Shown here one piece after another: positions 10,960-20,079 of a DNA stretch of 64,000 nt (positions are counted from its first letter, which is position 1; every line of letters begins with the position of its first letter). Source of the stretch: Streptomyces sp. A1136 (GTDB lineage: Bacteria > Actinomycetota > Actinomycetes > Streptomycetales > Streptomycetaceae); assembly GCF_004795055.1 (NCBI RefSeq), contig NZ_SSBJ01000028.1, forward strand, positions 38,568-102,567. Direction: 5' to 3'. Below the pieces are notes generated by a model. That model made no database searches. It was not told the DNA's origin and saw nothing but the letters and a program-made list of their open reading frames with translations. The translations under genes were made by a program, and so were the position numbers.

Positions 10960-11832
10960 GTGACATCGACTCCGCACACCGAAGGGCGCCGTCGGCCGAC
11001 CCCCGCCGCGGCGATCGCGGCGCGTTCCCGCGGCGCGCTGCGCGGTACGGCCGTACGGCTCTGGCACGACAACGTCGCCGACTCCGCGGCGGCCCTCACC
11101 TACTACGGCCTGCTCGCGCTGCTGCCCGCGCTCGTGGTCGCCGTCTCCCTGGTGGGGCTGCTCGGGGACGCGACGCGGCAGCGCCTCGTCTCGGATCTCA
11201 CCTCCTACGCCCCTCCGCAGTCCGCCCAGGTGCTCCAGGACGCGCTGAACGGCCTCTCGGCGGCGCACACCTCCGTATGGACCCTGGCCTTCGGCGGCGT
11301 GGTGAGCGCGCTGTGGTCCGCCTGTAGTTATCTCGCCGTGTTCCGTCGCGCCCTGCACACGATGCACCGCGTCCCCGACACCCGACCACCGCTGCGCGCG
11401 GCGCACACGCTGGTCATCACCGCGTCCCTGCTCCTGCTGCTCCTCGTCGTCGGCGCCGTGGGTCTGGTCGCCTCCGGTCCGCTCGCCCACCGGCTCGCCA
11501 CGGCCGCCGGAGTCGACGTGGGGAGCCTGACCGTCCTGCGTTGGCCGGTCCTCCTCGGTGTGGTCACGCTGCTGATCCTGATCCTCTTCCGTACCGGACC
11601 GACGGGAACCCGCGGCACCCGGCGCGGACTGCCGGGCGGTGTGCTGGCGGCGGTCCTGTGGCTCGGCGCGTCATTGGTCTTCACCCTCTACACGCAGTTG
11701 AACACCTACGGCCGGCTCTACGGCTCCCTGGCGGGGGTCATCGTCTTCGTGGTCTGGCTGTGGTTCGCCAATCTGGCGCTGCTGGCGGGGGCCCAGTTCA
11801 ACCGGGAGCTGGCGCGGGGCCGCGCCGGGTGA
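10960..11832 (+). CDS. YihY/BrkB family membrane protein (second copy)
   Basis: A 290-residue YihY/BrkB protein with about six membrane helices. Signatures include ADSAAALTYYGLLALLPALV, YGRLYGSLAGVIVFVVWLW and the C-terminal AGAQFNREL, all usual for the family. It is distinct from the copy at 6780-7751, which has a longer acidic N-terminus. I placed the start at GTG 10960, about 12 bases after GAGGGGC and ahead of a basic N-terminus; the frame is open 19 codons further upstream. The family has no agreed function; roles in envelope integrity have been proposed. Confidence 0.85.
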   Translation: MTSTPHTEGRRRPTPAAAIAARSRGALRGTAVRLWHDNVADSAAALTYYGLLALLPALVVAVSLVGLLGDATRQRLVSDLTSYAPPQSAQVLQDALNGLSAAHTSVWTLAFGGVVSALWSACSYLAVFRRALHTMHRVPDTRPPLRAAHTLVITASLLLLLLVVGAVGLVASGPLAHRLATAAGVDVGSLTVLRWPVLLGVVTLLILILFRTGPTGTRGTRRGLPGGVLAAVLWLGASLVFTLYTQLNTYGRLYGSLAGVIVFVVWLWFANLALLAGAQFNRELARGRAG

Positions 11833-11949
11833 GGGTCCGGGGCCGGACGGGGCGGCGGCCGTCGGGGCCGCACGAACATCCGCCTGCCGACCGCCCGTTC
11901 GGACGTAGGGTGTCCCGTGATCGTTCCCGTCTCCAGGAAGGCGTGTCAC

Positions 11950-12429
11950 GTGGCTGAGAACAGCGCTCCGGCCGAGGTGGTCTGCGACCCGGTCGGCCGG
12001 GTCGTCGGCGGCCGGACCGAGGTCCACGACGACGCCTGGGAGGACGTGTCGGCGGTGATCCGGCTGGACGGACGGTTCGGACCGGAGGCACTCGCCGGGC
12101 TCGACTCCTTCTCGCACCTGGAGGTCGTCTACCACTTCGACCGGGTCGCGCCCGACAAGGTCGAGGCCGGGGCCCGGCACCCGCGCGGCAACACCGACTG
12201 GCCGCTGGTCGGCATCTTCGCCCAGCGCGGCAAGAACCGCCCCAACCGGCTCGGGGTGTCCCGCTGCCGGCTGCTGAGCGTCGAGGGGCTCGACATCCAC
12301 GTGCGGGGTCTCGACGCGGTGGACGGCACGCCCGTGCTCGACGTCAAGCCCTACATGGACGAGTTCGGCCCCCGGGGCGCCACCCGCCAACCGGCCTGGG
12401 CGACGGAGATCATGCGCCGGTACTACTGA
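11950..12429 (+). CDS. TrmO-like (TsaA domain) SAM-dependent methyltransferase
   Basis: This 159-residue protein is a TsaA/TrmO-fold protein: it begins with the strand containing VGRVVGGR and carries FSHLEVVYHFDRV and the family hallmark RPNRLGVSRCRLLSVEG, followed by LDVKPYMDEF. TrmO N6-methylates t6A37 in tRNA using SAM. Actinobacterial homologues are short and lack part of the C-terminal domain, so the substrate is uncertain. GTG 11950 has AGGAAGG eight bases upstream; an in-frame GTG at 11917 is weaker. It appears monocistronic. Confidence 0.85.
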   Translation: MAENSAPAEVVCDPVGRVVGGRTEVHDDAWEDVSAVIRLDGRFGPEALAGLDSFSHLEVVYHFDRVAPDKVEAGARHPRGNTDWPLVGIFAQRGKNRPNRLGVSRCRLLSVEGLDIHVRGLDAVDGTPVLDVKPYMDEFGPRGATRQPAWATEIMRRYY

Positions 12430-12469
12430 CGGGCGAGGCCGGTCCCGCCGAGGGACGAAGCCGGTCCCG

Positions 12470-13417
12470 TCAGCGGGCGGGGGTGCGTTCCACCACGAGG
12501 CGGACCGTGGCGATCGTGAGGTCCGGGTCGTGGAGCTGGACGTAGTGGTCGCTGCCGGTGGCGAGCAGGTGCGGGGTCTGTGGCGCCAGTTCGACCAGTG
12601 ACCGCTGTGCCTTGGGCCAGGCCGCCTCCAGCCGGGCCAGGAGCTCCTTCGACATCGTGGCGGGCGCGGCGAACGGCCGCGTCTTGCTGAGGACCGCGAG
12701 CGGGACGCGCGGCAGCGGGCCGGCCCGCTCGACGGCCGTCACCGCCCCGTCGAGGTCGACCTGTTCGAACGCCGGATCGCCGTCATAGGGGGTGCCCGGC
12801 CGGCGCAGTGCGCTCACGTACTCGGACCAGGAGGCGCCCAGTTCCCGTCTCAGGGCCGGGGCGAGGGCGTCGACGAGGACGAGGCCGCGGGCCCGGTCCG
12901 GGTGCCGCTTCGCGTACAGCAGGGTGATCAGGCCTCCGTAGGAGTGGCCCACCAGGACGTACGGTCCGGGGACCTTCCCCACCGTCAGGACGCGGTCGAG
13001 GTCGCGGACCGCGTCCGGGAGTTCGCGGACGCCGGTCACCGGGCTGCTGCGGGTGGTGAGCGTCGGCGGATCGGTGTAGCGGAGGGTGCCGGGCCTGTCG
13101 TACAGGCACACCCTGGTGAACGCCGCCACGCCGGGGAAGACGGCCGGCGCCCCGGGCACGGGCGGAGCGGTGTCGGTCAGGGTCCAGCTGTCGGACGATT
13201 CATGCAGGCCCGACACCAGGACGACGGTGGGCGTACCCGTGCCCCGGCAGCGCAGGTACACGGTGTGCCCGCCGCCGACGTCGACGTGTCGAACGGTGTC
13301 GCCCCCGTCGGCGGAAGGCACGGGGGCTGGCGGCCGGGCGGTGGCGGCCGGCCCCGCGCAGAGGGTCAGCGCGACGGTGACCGCCGCCAGGACGGCGGAG
13401 CGGGGACGTCGTCGCAC
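12470..13417 (-). CDS. Secreted alpha/beta hydrolase
   Basis: The 315-residue protein opens with a Sec signal peptide (RRR n-region, hydrophobic core at about 8-24, AxA-like site near ATARP). The mature part is an alpha/beta hydrolase: oxyanion-side VLVSGLHESSDSW, nucleophile elbow GHSYGG (about residue 165) and a C-terminal catalytic histidine in SDHYVQLHDP. The ester or amide substrate is unknown. It is convergent with the TrmO-like gene (40 bases between stops). The FAD monooxygenase gene lies 52 bases upstream on the same strand, so read-through is possible. Confidence 0.85.
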   Translation of the reverse strand: MRRRPRSAVLAAVTVALTLCAGPAATARPPAPVPSADGGDTVRHVDVGGGHTVYLRCRGTGTPTVVLVSGLHESSDSWTLTDTAPPVPGAPAVFPGVAAFTRVCLYDRPGTLRYTDPPTLTTRSSPVTGVRELPDAVRDLDRVLTVGKVPGPYVLVGHSYGGLITLLYAKRHPDRARGLVLVDALAPALRRELGASWSEYVSALRRPGTPYDGDPAFEQVDLDGAVTAVERAGPLPRVPLAVLSKTRPFAAPATMSKELLARLEAAWPKAQRSLVELAPQTPHLLATGSDHYVQLHDPDLTIATVRLVVERTPAR

Positions 13418-13469
13418 GTGGGCCTCCTTCCGGGCCGGGTGCGGCCGGACCGGACCAGGTCCGGCCGGC

Positions 13470-15104
13470 CTACGGGGCGAAGACGCGGGAGAGGTACGAG
13501 CCCAGACCGGGTCCGGACGGAGGACACAGACGGGCCCCCAGGTAGCCGTCGGGCCGCACGACGAAGGCGGCGGGCGCCTCCCCCACCCCGTACGACCGGG
13601 CGAATTCGCCTTCCGAGTCGCGGTAGACGGGGAAGGGGGCCGCCCTGCCCGCGTCGGTGCGGGCGAGCACCGCGCAGATGTTCACCCGGTCCGGCGCCAA
13701 CTCGTGCACGACCGCGGTGACATGCGCGAGATCGGGCACGTCCGGTCCCGGGCCGTAGAGCACCAGGGTGTGTTCCCGGCCGCGCAGCACGTCGAACAGG
13801 CGCAGCGGATACGTCGCGATGGCGGAGAGGAGGCCACCGCAGTCGGGCGCGCGGTCCCCCGGCCGCGGGCCGGTGCCGGCGTCGGGCCCCGCCGGCTGCA
13901 CCAGGGGGCTGTCCGGGTAGCCCACGAGCAGTTGCGCCTCGCGCCGCATCACGGTCATCGGGTCACCGCGGTCGGCGTGGACGCCCTCGGCGGCGTGGCG
14001 GACGGTGCGCCCGACGACCTCCTCGCCGACCGGTCGGCGCTCCGCGTCGTAGCTCGCGGGCAGCTCCGGGTCGGCGGCGCCCTCGACGGCCAGGGCGAGC
14101 TTCCAGGCCAGGTTCCAGGCGTCCTGGATACCGGTGTTCATGCCCTGCGCGCCGGTCGGCGGATGGATGTGCGCGGCGTCCCCGGCGACGAAGACCCGGT
14201 CCCGGCCGTACCGGTTCACCAAGCGGTGGCTGATCCGGAACACGGAGGACCAGCGCAGCGCGGACGCGGTGGTGGGCCGCGGCGACAGCCGGTCCAGCAC
14301 GTCCTGCACGTGCGTCAGCCCGGGCGCCCGGCCGCCCTCCAGGCCGTGCGCCACCTCGCCGCCGCCGGGGTGCCCCGAGGTGGACAGCTCCGGCGGCACC
14401 AGCATGGACACGCGGTAGCGGTGTTCGCCCGGCAGCGGGATGCACACCAGGATGTCGTCCACGGCGCCGTCGGGGCTCCGGTGCTCGCTGCGCACCCCGT
14501 ACCCGTAGGGCATGTCCCAGTCGACCTCCACGTCGGCCAACATGTACTCGTCGGGCAGGGCGCCCCCCTCGAAGGTCAGCCCGAGGCCCTTGCGCACGAC
14601 GCTGTGCGCGCCGTCGCAGCCGACGAGGAAGCGCGTGCGGATCTCCTCCTCGCCCCGGGGCGTGCGCAGCAGGCTGGTCACGCCCGTGGCGTCCTGGGTG
14701 AAGGAGACCAGTTCGGTCTCGCGTTCGATCGCGGTCCCGAACCGGTTCAGGTACTCCTCCAGGATGCGCTCGGTCTCGTACTGCGGCAGGGCGGCGAAGC
14801 CGTACGGCACCTCGGGGGGCAGCGCCAACTCGATGCGGGCCTTGGCGACGCCGTTCTCGTAGACGAGCTGCCCGCGCATCGGTACGGCGACGTCGAGGAC
14901 GGCCTGGACGAGGCCCATCCGGTCCCAGAGCTCCAGGGTGCGGGGCTGGATGCCGACGGCCTTCGCGTAGGGGAGCCTGGCCGGGAGCCGGTCGACGACG
15001 CGGCACGAAGTCCCTCGGCGACGGAGTTCGGCGGCGGCCGACAGGCCGACCGGCCCGGCTCCCGCCACCAGGACGTCCGCGGGGGCCGCGTCGTGGTGCG
15101 CCAT
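13470..15104 (-). CDS. FAD-dependent aromatic-ring monooxygenase
   Basis: This 544-residue group A flavoprotein hydroxylase has the FAD GAGPVGLSAAAEL loop (about 15-27), the ribose/FAD DAAHIHPPTGAQGMNTG motif near 305 and a thioredoxin-like C-terminal domain (about 400-544), as in PheA/TfdB-type phenol hydroxylases and polyketide hydroxylases such as RdmE. It should use NAD(P)H and O2 to hydroxylate an aromatic ring; no pathway genes adjoin it that would name the substrate. The start ATG 15104 follows GGGAG. The LuxR-type regulator lies directly upstream on the same strand, and a quinone reductase-like enzyme is divergent beyond it, so a regulated aromatic or quinone detoxification unit is plausible. 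Confidence 0.88.
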   Translation of the reverse strand: MAHHDAAPADVLVAGAGPVGLSAAAELRRRGTSCRVVDRLPARLPYAKAVGIQPRTLELWDRMGLVQAVLDVAVPMRGQLVYENGVAKARIELALPPEVPYGFAALPQYETERILEEYLNRFGTAIERETELVSFTQDATGVTSLLRTPRGEEEIRTRFLVGCDGAHSVVRKGLGLTFEGGALPDEYMLADVEVDWDMPYGYGVRSEHRSPDGAVDDILVCIPLPGEHRYRVSMLVPPELSTSGHPGGGEVAHGLEGGRAPGLTHVQDVLDRLSPRPTTASALRWSSVFRISHRLVNRYGRDRVFVAGDAAHIHPPTGAQGMNTGIQDAWNLAWKLALAVEGAADPELPASYDAERRPVGEEVVGRTVRHAAEGVHADRGDPMTVMRREAQLLVGYPDSPLVQPAGPDAGTGPRPGDRAPDCGGLLSAIATYPLRLFDVLRGREHTLVLYGPGPDVPDLAHVTAVVHELAPDRVNICAVLARTDAGRAAPFPVYRDSEGEFARSYGVGEAPAAFVVRPDGYLGARLCPPSGPGLGSYLSRVFAP

Positions 15105-15293
15105 GGCGTTCTCCCGGGGGTGTGGTCCGCCACGAAGGGTGCACCTCCATGGTGGCCCGGCCGCCCCGGACCGGCCATCGCACGGCCGGCGCCCCGCGTG
15201 CCCAGGGCGGTGGGGGCCCGGGCCGCGGGGTCGGGGCCGCCGGGTCGGGCGGCGCCGTGGCGGCGGTCCGGGCTCGGCCGCCCGGCCGGCTGC

Positions 15294-16631
15294 CTACGCG
15301 ACCGCGTGGAAGAGGGCCGCCGCCTCGCCCCGGGAGGCGACGCCGAGCTTCGTGAGGATCTTCGCGACGTGGAACTTGACCGTCGACTCGCTGATGTGGA
15401 GCTCCTGGGCGATGGCCCGGTTGCGGTGTCCCCGCGCCAGCCGCGTCAGGACTTCGAGTTCCCTCGCGCCCAGCGTGCCCAGCGGGTCGAGCGCGCCGTG
15501 CGAGGGGGCGTCCGGGGTGGTCAGCGGGATCAGCGCGGACACGGTGGTGCCCCAGCCGGGGACGGGGTCGATGTCGAGGCGTCCGCCGAGGACCTCCAGC
15601 CGGTCCGCGATGCGGGTGGGGCCGAGGCCGCAGTGGCTCAACCCGCCCGGTCCGTCGTCCCGTACGGTCACCCGCAGTTCCTGTCCGACGACCTGCCAGC
15701 CGATGTGGACGCGGGTGACCGGGTCCTGTTCGAGTACGGCGAGCAGCAGCTCGCGGGCGATGGCCCGTGCCGTGTGTGCCACGTCGGCGGGCACGCTGCG
15801 GGTGGAGTCCGGCGCGCCCAGCTCCAGTCGTACCGGGCTGTGTCGCAGCAGCGGGCGCAGCGAGTCCGCGAGCCGGGCGAACGCCTCGTCGGCTCGTTCC
15901 TCCGCCATGGCCTGGTCCCGTTCGGCCTCGGCGCGCAGCTCGGCCAGTCCCGATACGGCCAGTTCGGTGGCGGTCGAACGCGCGGCCGCGTCATGGAGGT
16001 TGCGGCTGCGCAGGACTCCGAGGAGGGCGGTCAGGGTGGCGCCGTGGCGGGCGCCCAGTTCCGCGATGACCCGGGCGCGGGTGTCCGCCGCGGCCCGGGA
16101 ACGGGCCAGCGCGCCGGGGGCGGCCTCCGCGGACAGTCGTTCGAAGTGGCTGGTCACCAGGGTCCACAGCGCTTGGACCACGGCGAGCGCGGCCTCGTCG
16201 GCGGGGGCCGCGCCCTCGTCCCGTACGAGGACCAGCAGCGCGCCGCGCTGTGTCGCGTCGGTCGTGACGGCGACGACCGGACGATCGGCCCCGGCGATCG
16301 TCGCCCTGCCCTGCCAGGGTCGTCCCGCGACGCCCGACAGGAACAGCGGCTCCATGTCCGCGGTGCTGATCCGGGTCGCGTACGCCTCGTCGCCGAAGGA
16401 CTTGAACGGCGAGTGGGCGCAGTGCGTGGACAGTTCGGCGGCGGCCCGGTGCGGCACGAGGTCGCGCAGGACCGCCGAGAGCCGGGGCAGGATCTCCCCC
16501 AACGGCTGCCTGATGACGTCGTACCCCGCGGCCAGCGCGGCGAGCGTCGCCTCCCCCGCCGCGAGCACGGGGGCCGTGCGGGTGGGGGTGGACTCGGCGG
16601 TGCGGGACCCGGGGGTCACGATCAGCTCCAT
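15294..16631 (-). CDS. GAF/kinase-like LuxR-type regulator
   Basis: This 445-residue protein is a one-piece sensor and regulator. An N-terminal sensing region (about 30-190, GAF-like) is followed by a helical segment where a histidine-kinase dimerisation helix would be (about 200-240, RARVIAELGARHGATL). An HATPase-like domain comes next (about 275-375; RDDGPGG and a GLGPTRIADR G-box) and ends in a LuxR HTH (about 383-445; ARELEVLTRLARGHRNRAIA, STVKFHVAKIL). The canonical ELHD phospho-acceptor is not present, and there is no receiver domain. It probably controls the downstream monooxygenase and the divergent oxidoreductase. Confidence 0.8.
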   Translation of the reverse strand: MELIVTPGSRTAESTPTRTAPVLAAGEATLAALAAGYDVIRQPLGEILPRLSAVLRDLVPHRAAAELSTHCAHSPFKSFGDEAYATRISTADMEPLFLSGVAGRPWQGRATIAGADRPVVAVTTDATQRGALLVLVRDEGAAPADEAALAVVQALWTLVTSHFERLSAEAAPGALARSRAAADTRARVIAELGARHGATLTALLGVLRSRNLHDAAARSTATELAVSGLAELRAEAERDQAMAEERADEAFARLADSLRPLLRHSPVRLELGAPDSTRSVPADVAHTARAIARELLLAVLEQDPVTRVHIGWQVVGQELRVTVRDDGPGGLSHCGLGPTRIADRLEVLGGRLDIDPVPGWGTTVSALIPLTTPDAPSHGALDPLGTLGARELEVLTRLARGHRNRAIAQELHISESTVKFHVAKILTKLGVASRGEAAALFHAVA

Positions 16632-16773
16632 GAGCTCAGCCTAGCCGGCCGCGACCCGATCCCCACTGGCCTTTCGGACAGGTGGGACTGGCCTGAAGAC
16701 GGGCCGGTTTCCCGTCCCTCCGGCCAGAGGCTTGAGCCACGGAACGACAAGCCGTCACAGCGGGGAGACTGAC

Positions 16774-17688
16774 ATGGAAGCGATCGTCTACGACGAGTTC
16801 GGCGGCCCGGAAGTGCTGCGCCAGGAGGAGACCGACAAGCCGGAACCGGGCGCCGGGGAAGTCCGCGTGAAGGTGGTGGTGGCCGGGGTCAACCCGCTGG
16901 ACCACAAGCGGCGTTACGGCTGGGTCGAGGAGTTCTACCCGAGCGTGTTCCCGATGATCCCGGGGCTGGAGTTCGCCGGTGTCGTGGACGCGGTCGGCGA
17001 GGGCGCCACCCATGTCGCCGTCGGGGACGAGGTCCTGGGTTGGACGCGGACGGGCGCGTACGCCGAGTACGCCATCGCCGGTGACATCGTCCACAAGCCG
17101 GCCGGACTGTCCTTCGAGCAGGCGGCGGCGCTGCCGGTGGCCGGCGAGACCGCGCAGCGGGTCCTGGACCTGCTGCGGGTGAAGGCGGGCGAGACGCTGC
17201 TGGTGCACGGGGCCGCCGGAGCGGTCGGCTCGGTGGCGGTCCAGCTCGCGGTGGCCGCGGGCGTCACGGTCATCGGCACGGCGTCCCTGCCCAACCACGA
17301 CCACCTGCGGTCCCTGGGGGCCGTCGCGGTCGAGTACGGGGACGCTCTCGCCGAGCGGGTACGGGCGGCCTCGCCGCACGGCGTGGACGCGGTGTTCGAC
17401 GCGGCCGGCCAGGGCGTGCTGCCCCTGTCCATCGAGCTGGCGGGCGGCTCCGCGGAACGCGTCGTCACCATCGCCGACCCGCAGGCCGCCGCGCACGGGA
17501 TCGTCTTCACCGGCGGCGGTACGGACCCGGCCGCGATCCGCGCCGGTCTGGCCGAGCACGCCCGTCTGGCCGCCGAGGGCCGCCTTCGAGTCCGGCTCGG
17601 GGAGGTGTTCGCCCTGGCTGACGCCGCGAAGGCGCAGGAGCTGAGCGAGTCGGGTCACGCCCGCGGCAAGCTGCTGATCCGGCCCTGA
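16774..17688 (+). CDS. NADPH-dependent quinone oxidoreductase (MDR family)
   Basis: The 304-residue protein is a zinc-free medium-chain dehydrogenase/reductase. The catalytic GroES-like domain (1-120) has GVNPLDHKRR and PGLEFAGVVDAVGEG; the Rossmann domain (125-270) has HGAAGAVGSVAVQLA. Zinc ligands of alcohol dehydrogenases are absent, which points to the quinone/zeta-crystallin group reducing quinones or enones with NADPH. ATG 16774 follows GGGGAG. It is divergent from the kinase-like LuxR gene; the shared 142-base region probably holds the operator. Confidence 0.88.
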   Translation: MEAIVYDEFGGPEVLRQEETDKPEPGAGEVRVKVVVAGVNPLDHKRRYGWVEEFYPSVFPMIPGLEFAGVVDAVGEGATHVAVGDEVLGWTRTGAYAEYAIAGDIVHKPAGLSFEQAAALPVAGETAQRVLDLLRVKAGETLLVHGAAGAVGSVAVQLAVAAGVTVIGTASLPNHDHLRSLGAVAVEYGDALAERVRAASPHGVDAVFDAAGQGVLPLSIELAGGSAERVVTIADPQAAAHGIVFTGGGTDPAAIRAGLAEHARLAAEGRLRVRLGEVFALADAAKAQELSESGHARGKLLIRP

Positions 17689-17806
17689 CCCCCGGTGCGC
17701 CGCGGTCGGGGGCCGGGGTGCGGAACTTCCAGGGGGTGGGCCGCCGGCCCGGCTTCCGGGTCCGGCCGGCGGCATGAGAGGGTCGGCCCGACAGGAGGTG
17801 GGCGGG

Positions 17807-18520
17807 GTGACCGGTGGGACGTCCCATGGGCTGGTGCTGGTGGCGGACGACGACGCCGCCATCCGTCGCTCGCTGGAGCGCGGGCTGCGGCTGAGCGGCT
17901 TCACGGTGCTTCTCGCCGAGGACGGTCCGGGCGCGCTGCGGCTGCTCGCCGACAGGCACCCGGACGTCCTGGTCTTGGACGTGTCCATGCCCGGCTCGAC
18001 CGGCACGGAGGTCTGCCGTGACCTTCGGGAGCGGGGTGACGAGACGCCCGTCCTCATGTTGTCGGCGCTCGACGAGCTGGCGGACCGGGTCGCCGGGTTG
18101 CAGGCCGGCGCCGACGACTACCTGGTGAAACCGTTCGCGCTGGAGGAACTGGTGCTGCGGCTGCACGCCCTGCTGCGGCGCCGGCCGGCCCACGCCCCCT
18201 CGGACGTGCTGCGGGCCGGCCCCCTGGTCGTGGACGAGGCGACCCGGCAGGTGCGCCACGGGGATGCCGAAGTGTGCCTGACACGGCGGGAGTTCGAGCT
18301 GCTGGTGCAGTTCGTGCGCAACACCGGGATCGTCCTCACCCGCGACACGCTGCTGGACCGCGTGTGGGGCTACGACTTCGAGGTGCGCACCGACGCCGTC
18401 GACACCTTCGTCAGCTACCTCCGGCGCAAGCTGGAGGAGGGCGGCCGGCCGCGGATGATCCACACGGTGCGCGGGGTCGGCTTCGTCCTGCGCGCGCCGG
18501 ACGACGGCGGCCGGCCGTGA
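17807..18520 (+). CDS. OmpR-family response regulator
   Basis: This 237-residue two-component regulator has a receiver domain (about 8-120: acidic DDD at 14-16, phospho-acceptor Asp58 in LVLDVSMPG, conserved Lys in DDYLVKPF) and a winged-helix DNA-binding domain (about 140-232, with TRREFELL and DTFVSYLRRKLE). The start is GTG 17807 with AGGAGG eight bases upstream. Its TGA overlaps the kinase GTG by four bases, so the pair is translationally coupled. Direct repeats upstream of the next gene are a likely target. Confidence 0.92.
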   Translation: MTGGTSHGLVLVADDDAAIRRSLERGLRLSGFTVLLAEDGPGALRLLADRHPDVLVLDVSMPGSTGTEVCRDLRERGDETPVLMLSALDELADRVAGLQAGADDYLVKPFALEELVLRLHALLRRRPAHAPSDVLRAGPLVVDEATRQVRHGDAEVCLTRREFELLVQFVRNTGIVLTRDTLLDRVWGYDFEVRTDAVDTFVSYLRRKLEEGGRPRMIHTVRGVGFVLRAPDDGGRP

Positions 18521-19962
18521 AGCTCGCCACCCGCATCGCGCTCTCGGTGACCGTGGTGGTGCCCCTGCTGGTGCTCGCGGCGGGGCTGCTCGTGCTCGGG
18601 CTGGTCACCCGTGACCTGCACCAACAGCAGGACGCCCGGCTGCGGGACCGGGCCTCGGCCGTCCTCCCCGATGTCAGGACGCTGCTGGCGGCCGAGCTGA
18701 AGGGCCGGCCGAAGGTGGAGCAGAACCAACACCGCAAGGTCCTCGGCGACGCCCTCGACGCCGGGGTCAGGGTGCTGGCCGCGGACGGGGCCGTCCTCCT
18801 GGAGGGCGGCCCGCAGCTCTCCGATCCGGCGCGGCTGCCCGCCCGGACGCCGGAGGGACCCGTCACGGTCCGCGCCAAGGGCCGTGCCTGGCGGGTGCTC
18901 GCCGTCCCGGTGACCGGCGCGGCGCCGGGCACGCTCTGGCTGGTCGCCCCGGCCTCGGCCGCGGACCCGCAGCTCGTCGCCGTGCGCGGCCGGGTCCTGC
19001 TCGTCGCGCTGCTGTCGGCCCCGGTGTCGGGGCTGATCGCGTACGGCCTGGCCGGGCGCGCCACCGCATCCGTACGGCGGTTGAGCCGCCGGGCCGCCAC
19101 ACTCGACCCGCGGGCGGGCGCCGCGGCTTTCGCCACGGCGCCGGTGAACATCACCGAGGTGGACGAACTTTCCTTCGCCATCGGGCAGTTGCTGGCCCGC
19201 TACGACGAGCAGGCGGCCCGGACGGCGCAGGCGCTGGAGACCGCCCGCTCCTTCTCCTCCGCCGCCTCGCACGAGCTGCGCACACCGCTGATGAGCATGC
19301 GGACGGACCTGGACGTCCTGGCGGCCCATCCCGACCTCTCTCCCGCCGAGCGGGCCGAGGTGGTGCGGGACCTCCAGGCCGACCACGCCAGGCTGCTGGA
19401 GCTGTTGACGGCGCTGCGGATGCTGGCCCGGGGCGACCTGGTGGAGGCGTCCGCGTTCGCTCCGCTCGACTTGGCGGAGCTGGTGGACGTGGCGGTGGGC
19501 GAAGCCGCCCGGCGCCGACCCGAGGCGCGGCTGCGCGCCGATGTGCCCGCCGAGTTGCGGGTACGGGGTTGGGAGGCCGGGCTGCGCATCCTGCTCGACA
19601 ACCTCCTGGGCAACGCGGTGACCCACGGGCACCTGCCGGACGAGCCGCCCGAGGTCGCGGTGCGGTTGCGCGCGGAGGGCGGTCACGCGGTCCTGACGGT
19701 GGACGACGCGGGGCCCGGCGTCCCGCCCGGGGAGCGCGAGGCGGTCTTCCGGCGCTTCCACCACCGCCCGGGGAGCCCCGGCTCGGGGCTGGGGCTGACG
19801 CTGGTCGCCCAGCAGGCGGCGCTGCACGGGGGCACGGTGACCGTCGCGGCGGCGCCCGGCACCGGGGGCGCGCGCTTCGAGGTGCGCTTGCCGTTGTCGG
19901 CCCCGGACGCCCCCGTCGGGCCGCTCCCGTCCGGCCGGAACTGGATCTCGCGCGGCGCGTGA
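18517..19962 (+). CDS. Sensor histidine kinase
   Basis: The 481-residue membrane kinase has two transmembrane helices (about 8-29 and 158-180) flanking an extracytoplasmic domain of about 125 residues. It has a HAMP-like linker, a HisKA domain with SHELRTPL (phospho-acceptor His252) and an HATPase domain (LDNLLGNAV N-box, DDAGPGVP and GSGLGLTL G-boxes). It should phosphorylate the response regulator encoded four bases upstream. The signal is unknown; the sensor domain contains many basic and acidic residues but no recognised ligand fold. Confidence 0.92.
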   Translation: MKLATRIALSVTVVVPLLVLAAGLLVLGLVTRDLHQQQDARLRDRASAVLPDVRTLLAAELKGRPKVEQNQHRKVLGDALDAGVRVLAADGAVLLEGGPQLSDPARLPARTPEGPVTVRAKGRAWRVLAVPVTGAAPGTLWLVAPASAADPQLVAVRGRVLLVALLSAPVSGLIAYGLAGRATASVRRLSRRAATLDPRAGAAAFATAPVNITEVDELSFAIGQLLARYDEQAARTAQALETARSFSSAASHELRTPLMSMRTDLDVLAAHPDLSPAERAEVVRDLQADHARLLELLTALRMLARGDLVEASAFAPLDLAELVDVAVGEAARRRPEARLRADVPAELRVRGWEAGLRILLDNLLGNAVTHGHLPDEPPEVAVRLRAEGGHAVLTVDDAGPGVPPGEREAVFRRFHHRPGSPGSGLGLTLVAQQAALHGGTVTVAAAPGTGGARFEVRLPLSAPDAPVGPLPSGRNWISRGA

Positions 19963-19989
19963 GGGCCGTCCGGCGGTCCTTCGCGGGCC

Positions 19990-20021
19990 CACAAGAAAAC
20001 CACAAGAACTCCCCCTAGCGT
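19990..20021 (+). promoter_or_regulatory. CACAAGAA direct repeats and promoter upstream of exported proteins
   Basis: CACAAGAA occurs at 19990-19997 and again at 20001-20008, 11 bases apart (one DNA turn), the arrangement typical of OmpR-family binding sites. A -10-like TAGCGT follows at 20016-20021, so the repeats cover the -35 region. This is the layout of an activator-dependent promoter and lies directly after the histidine kinase gene. Binding by the neighbouring regulator is an inference. Confidence 0.55.
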
Positions 20022-20079
20022 CCTGCACGTCCGGCCCGTTCACGCCAGTCGGACCAGTCCGCACGAAGGGGATACCACC

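Noticed and set aside
13086..16772. 1228-codon plus-strand open frame
   Set aside because: It mirrors the monooxygenase and LuxR genes on the minus strand and has a Val/Gly/Arg-rich shadow composition.
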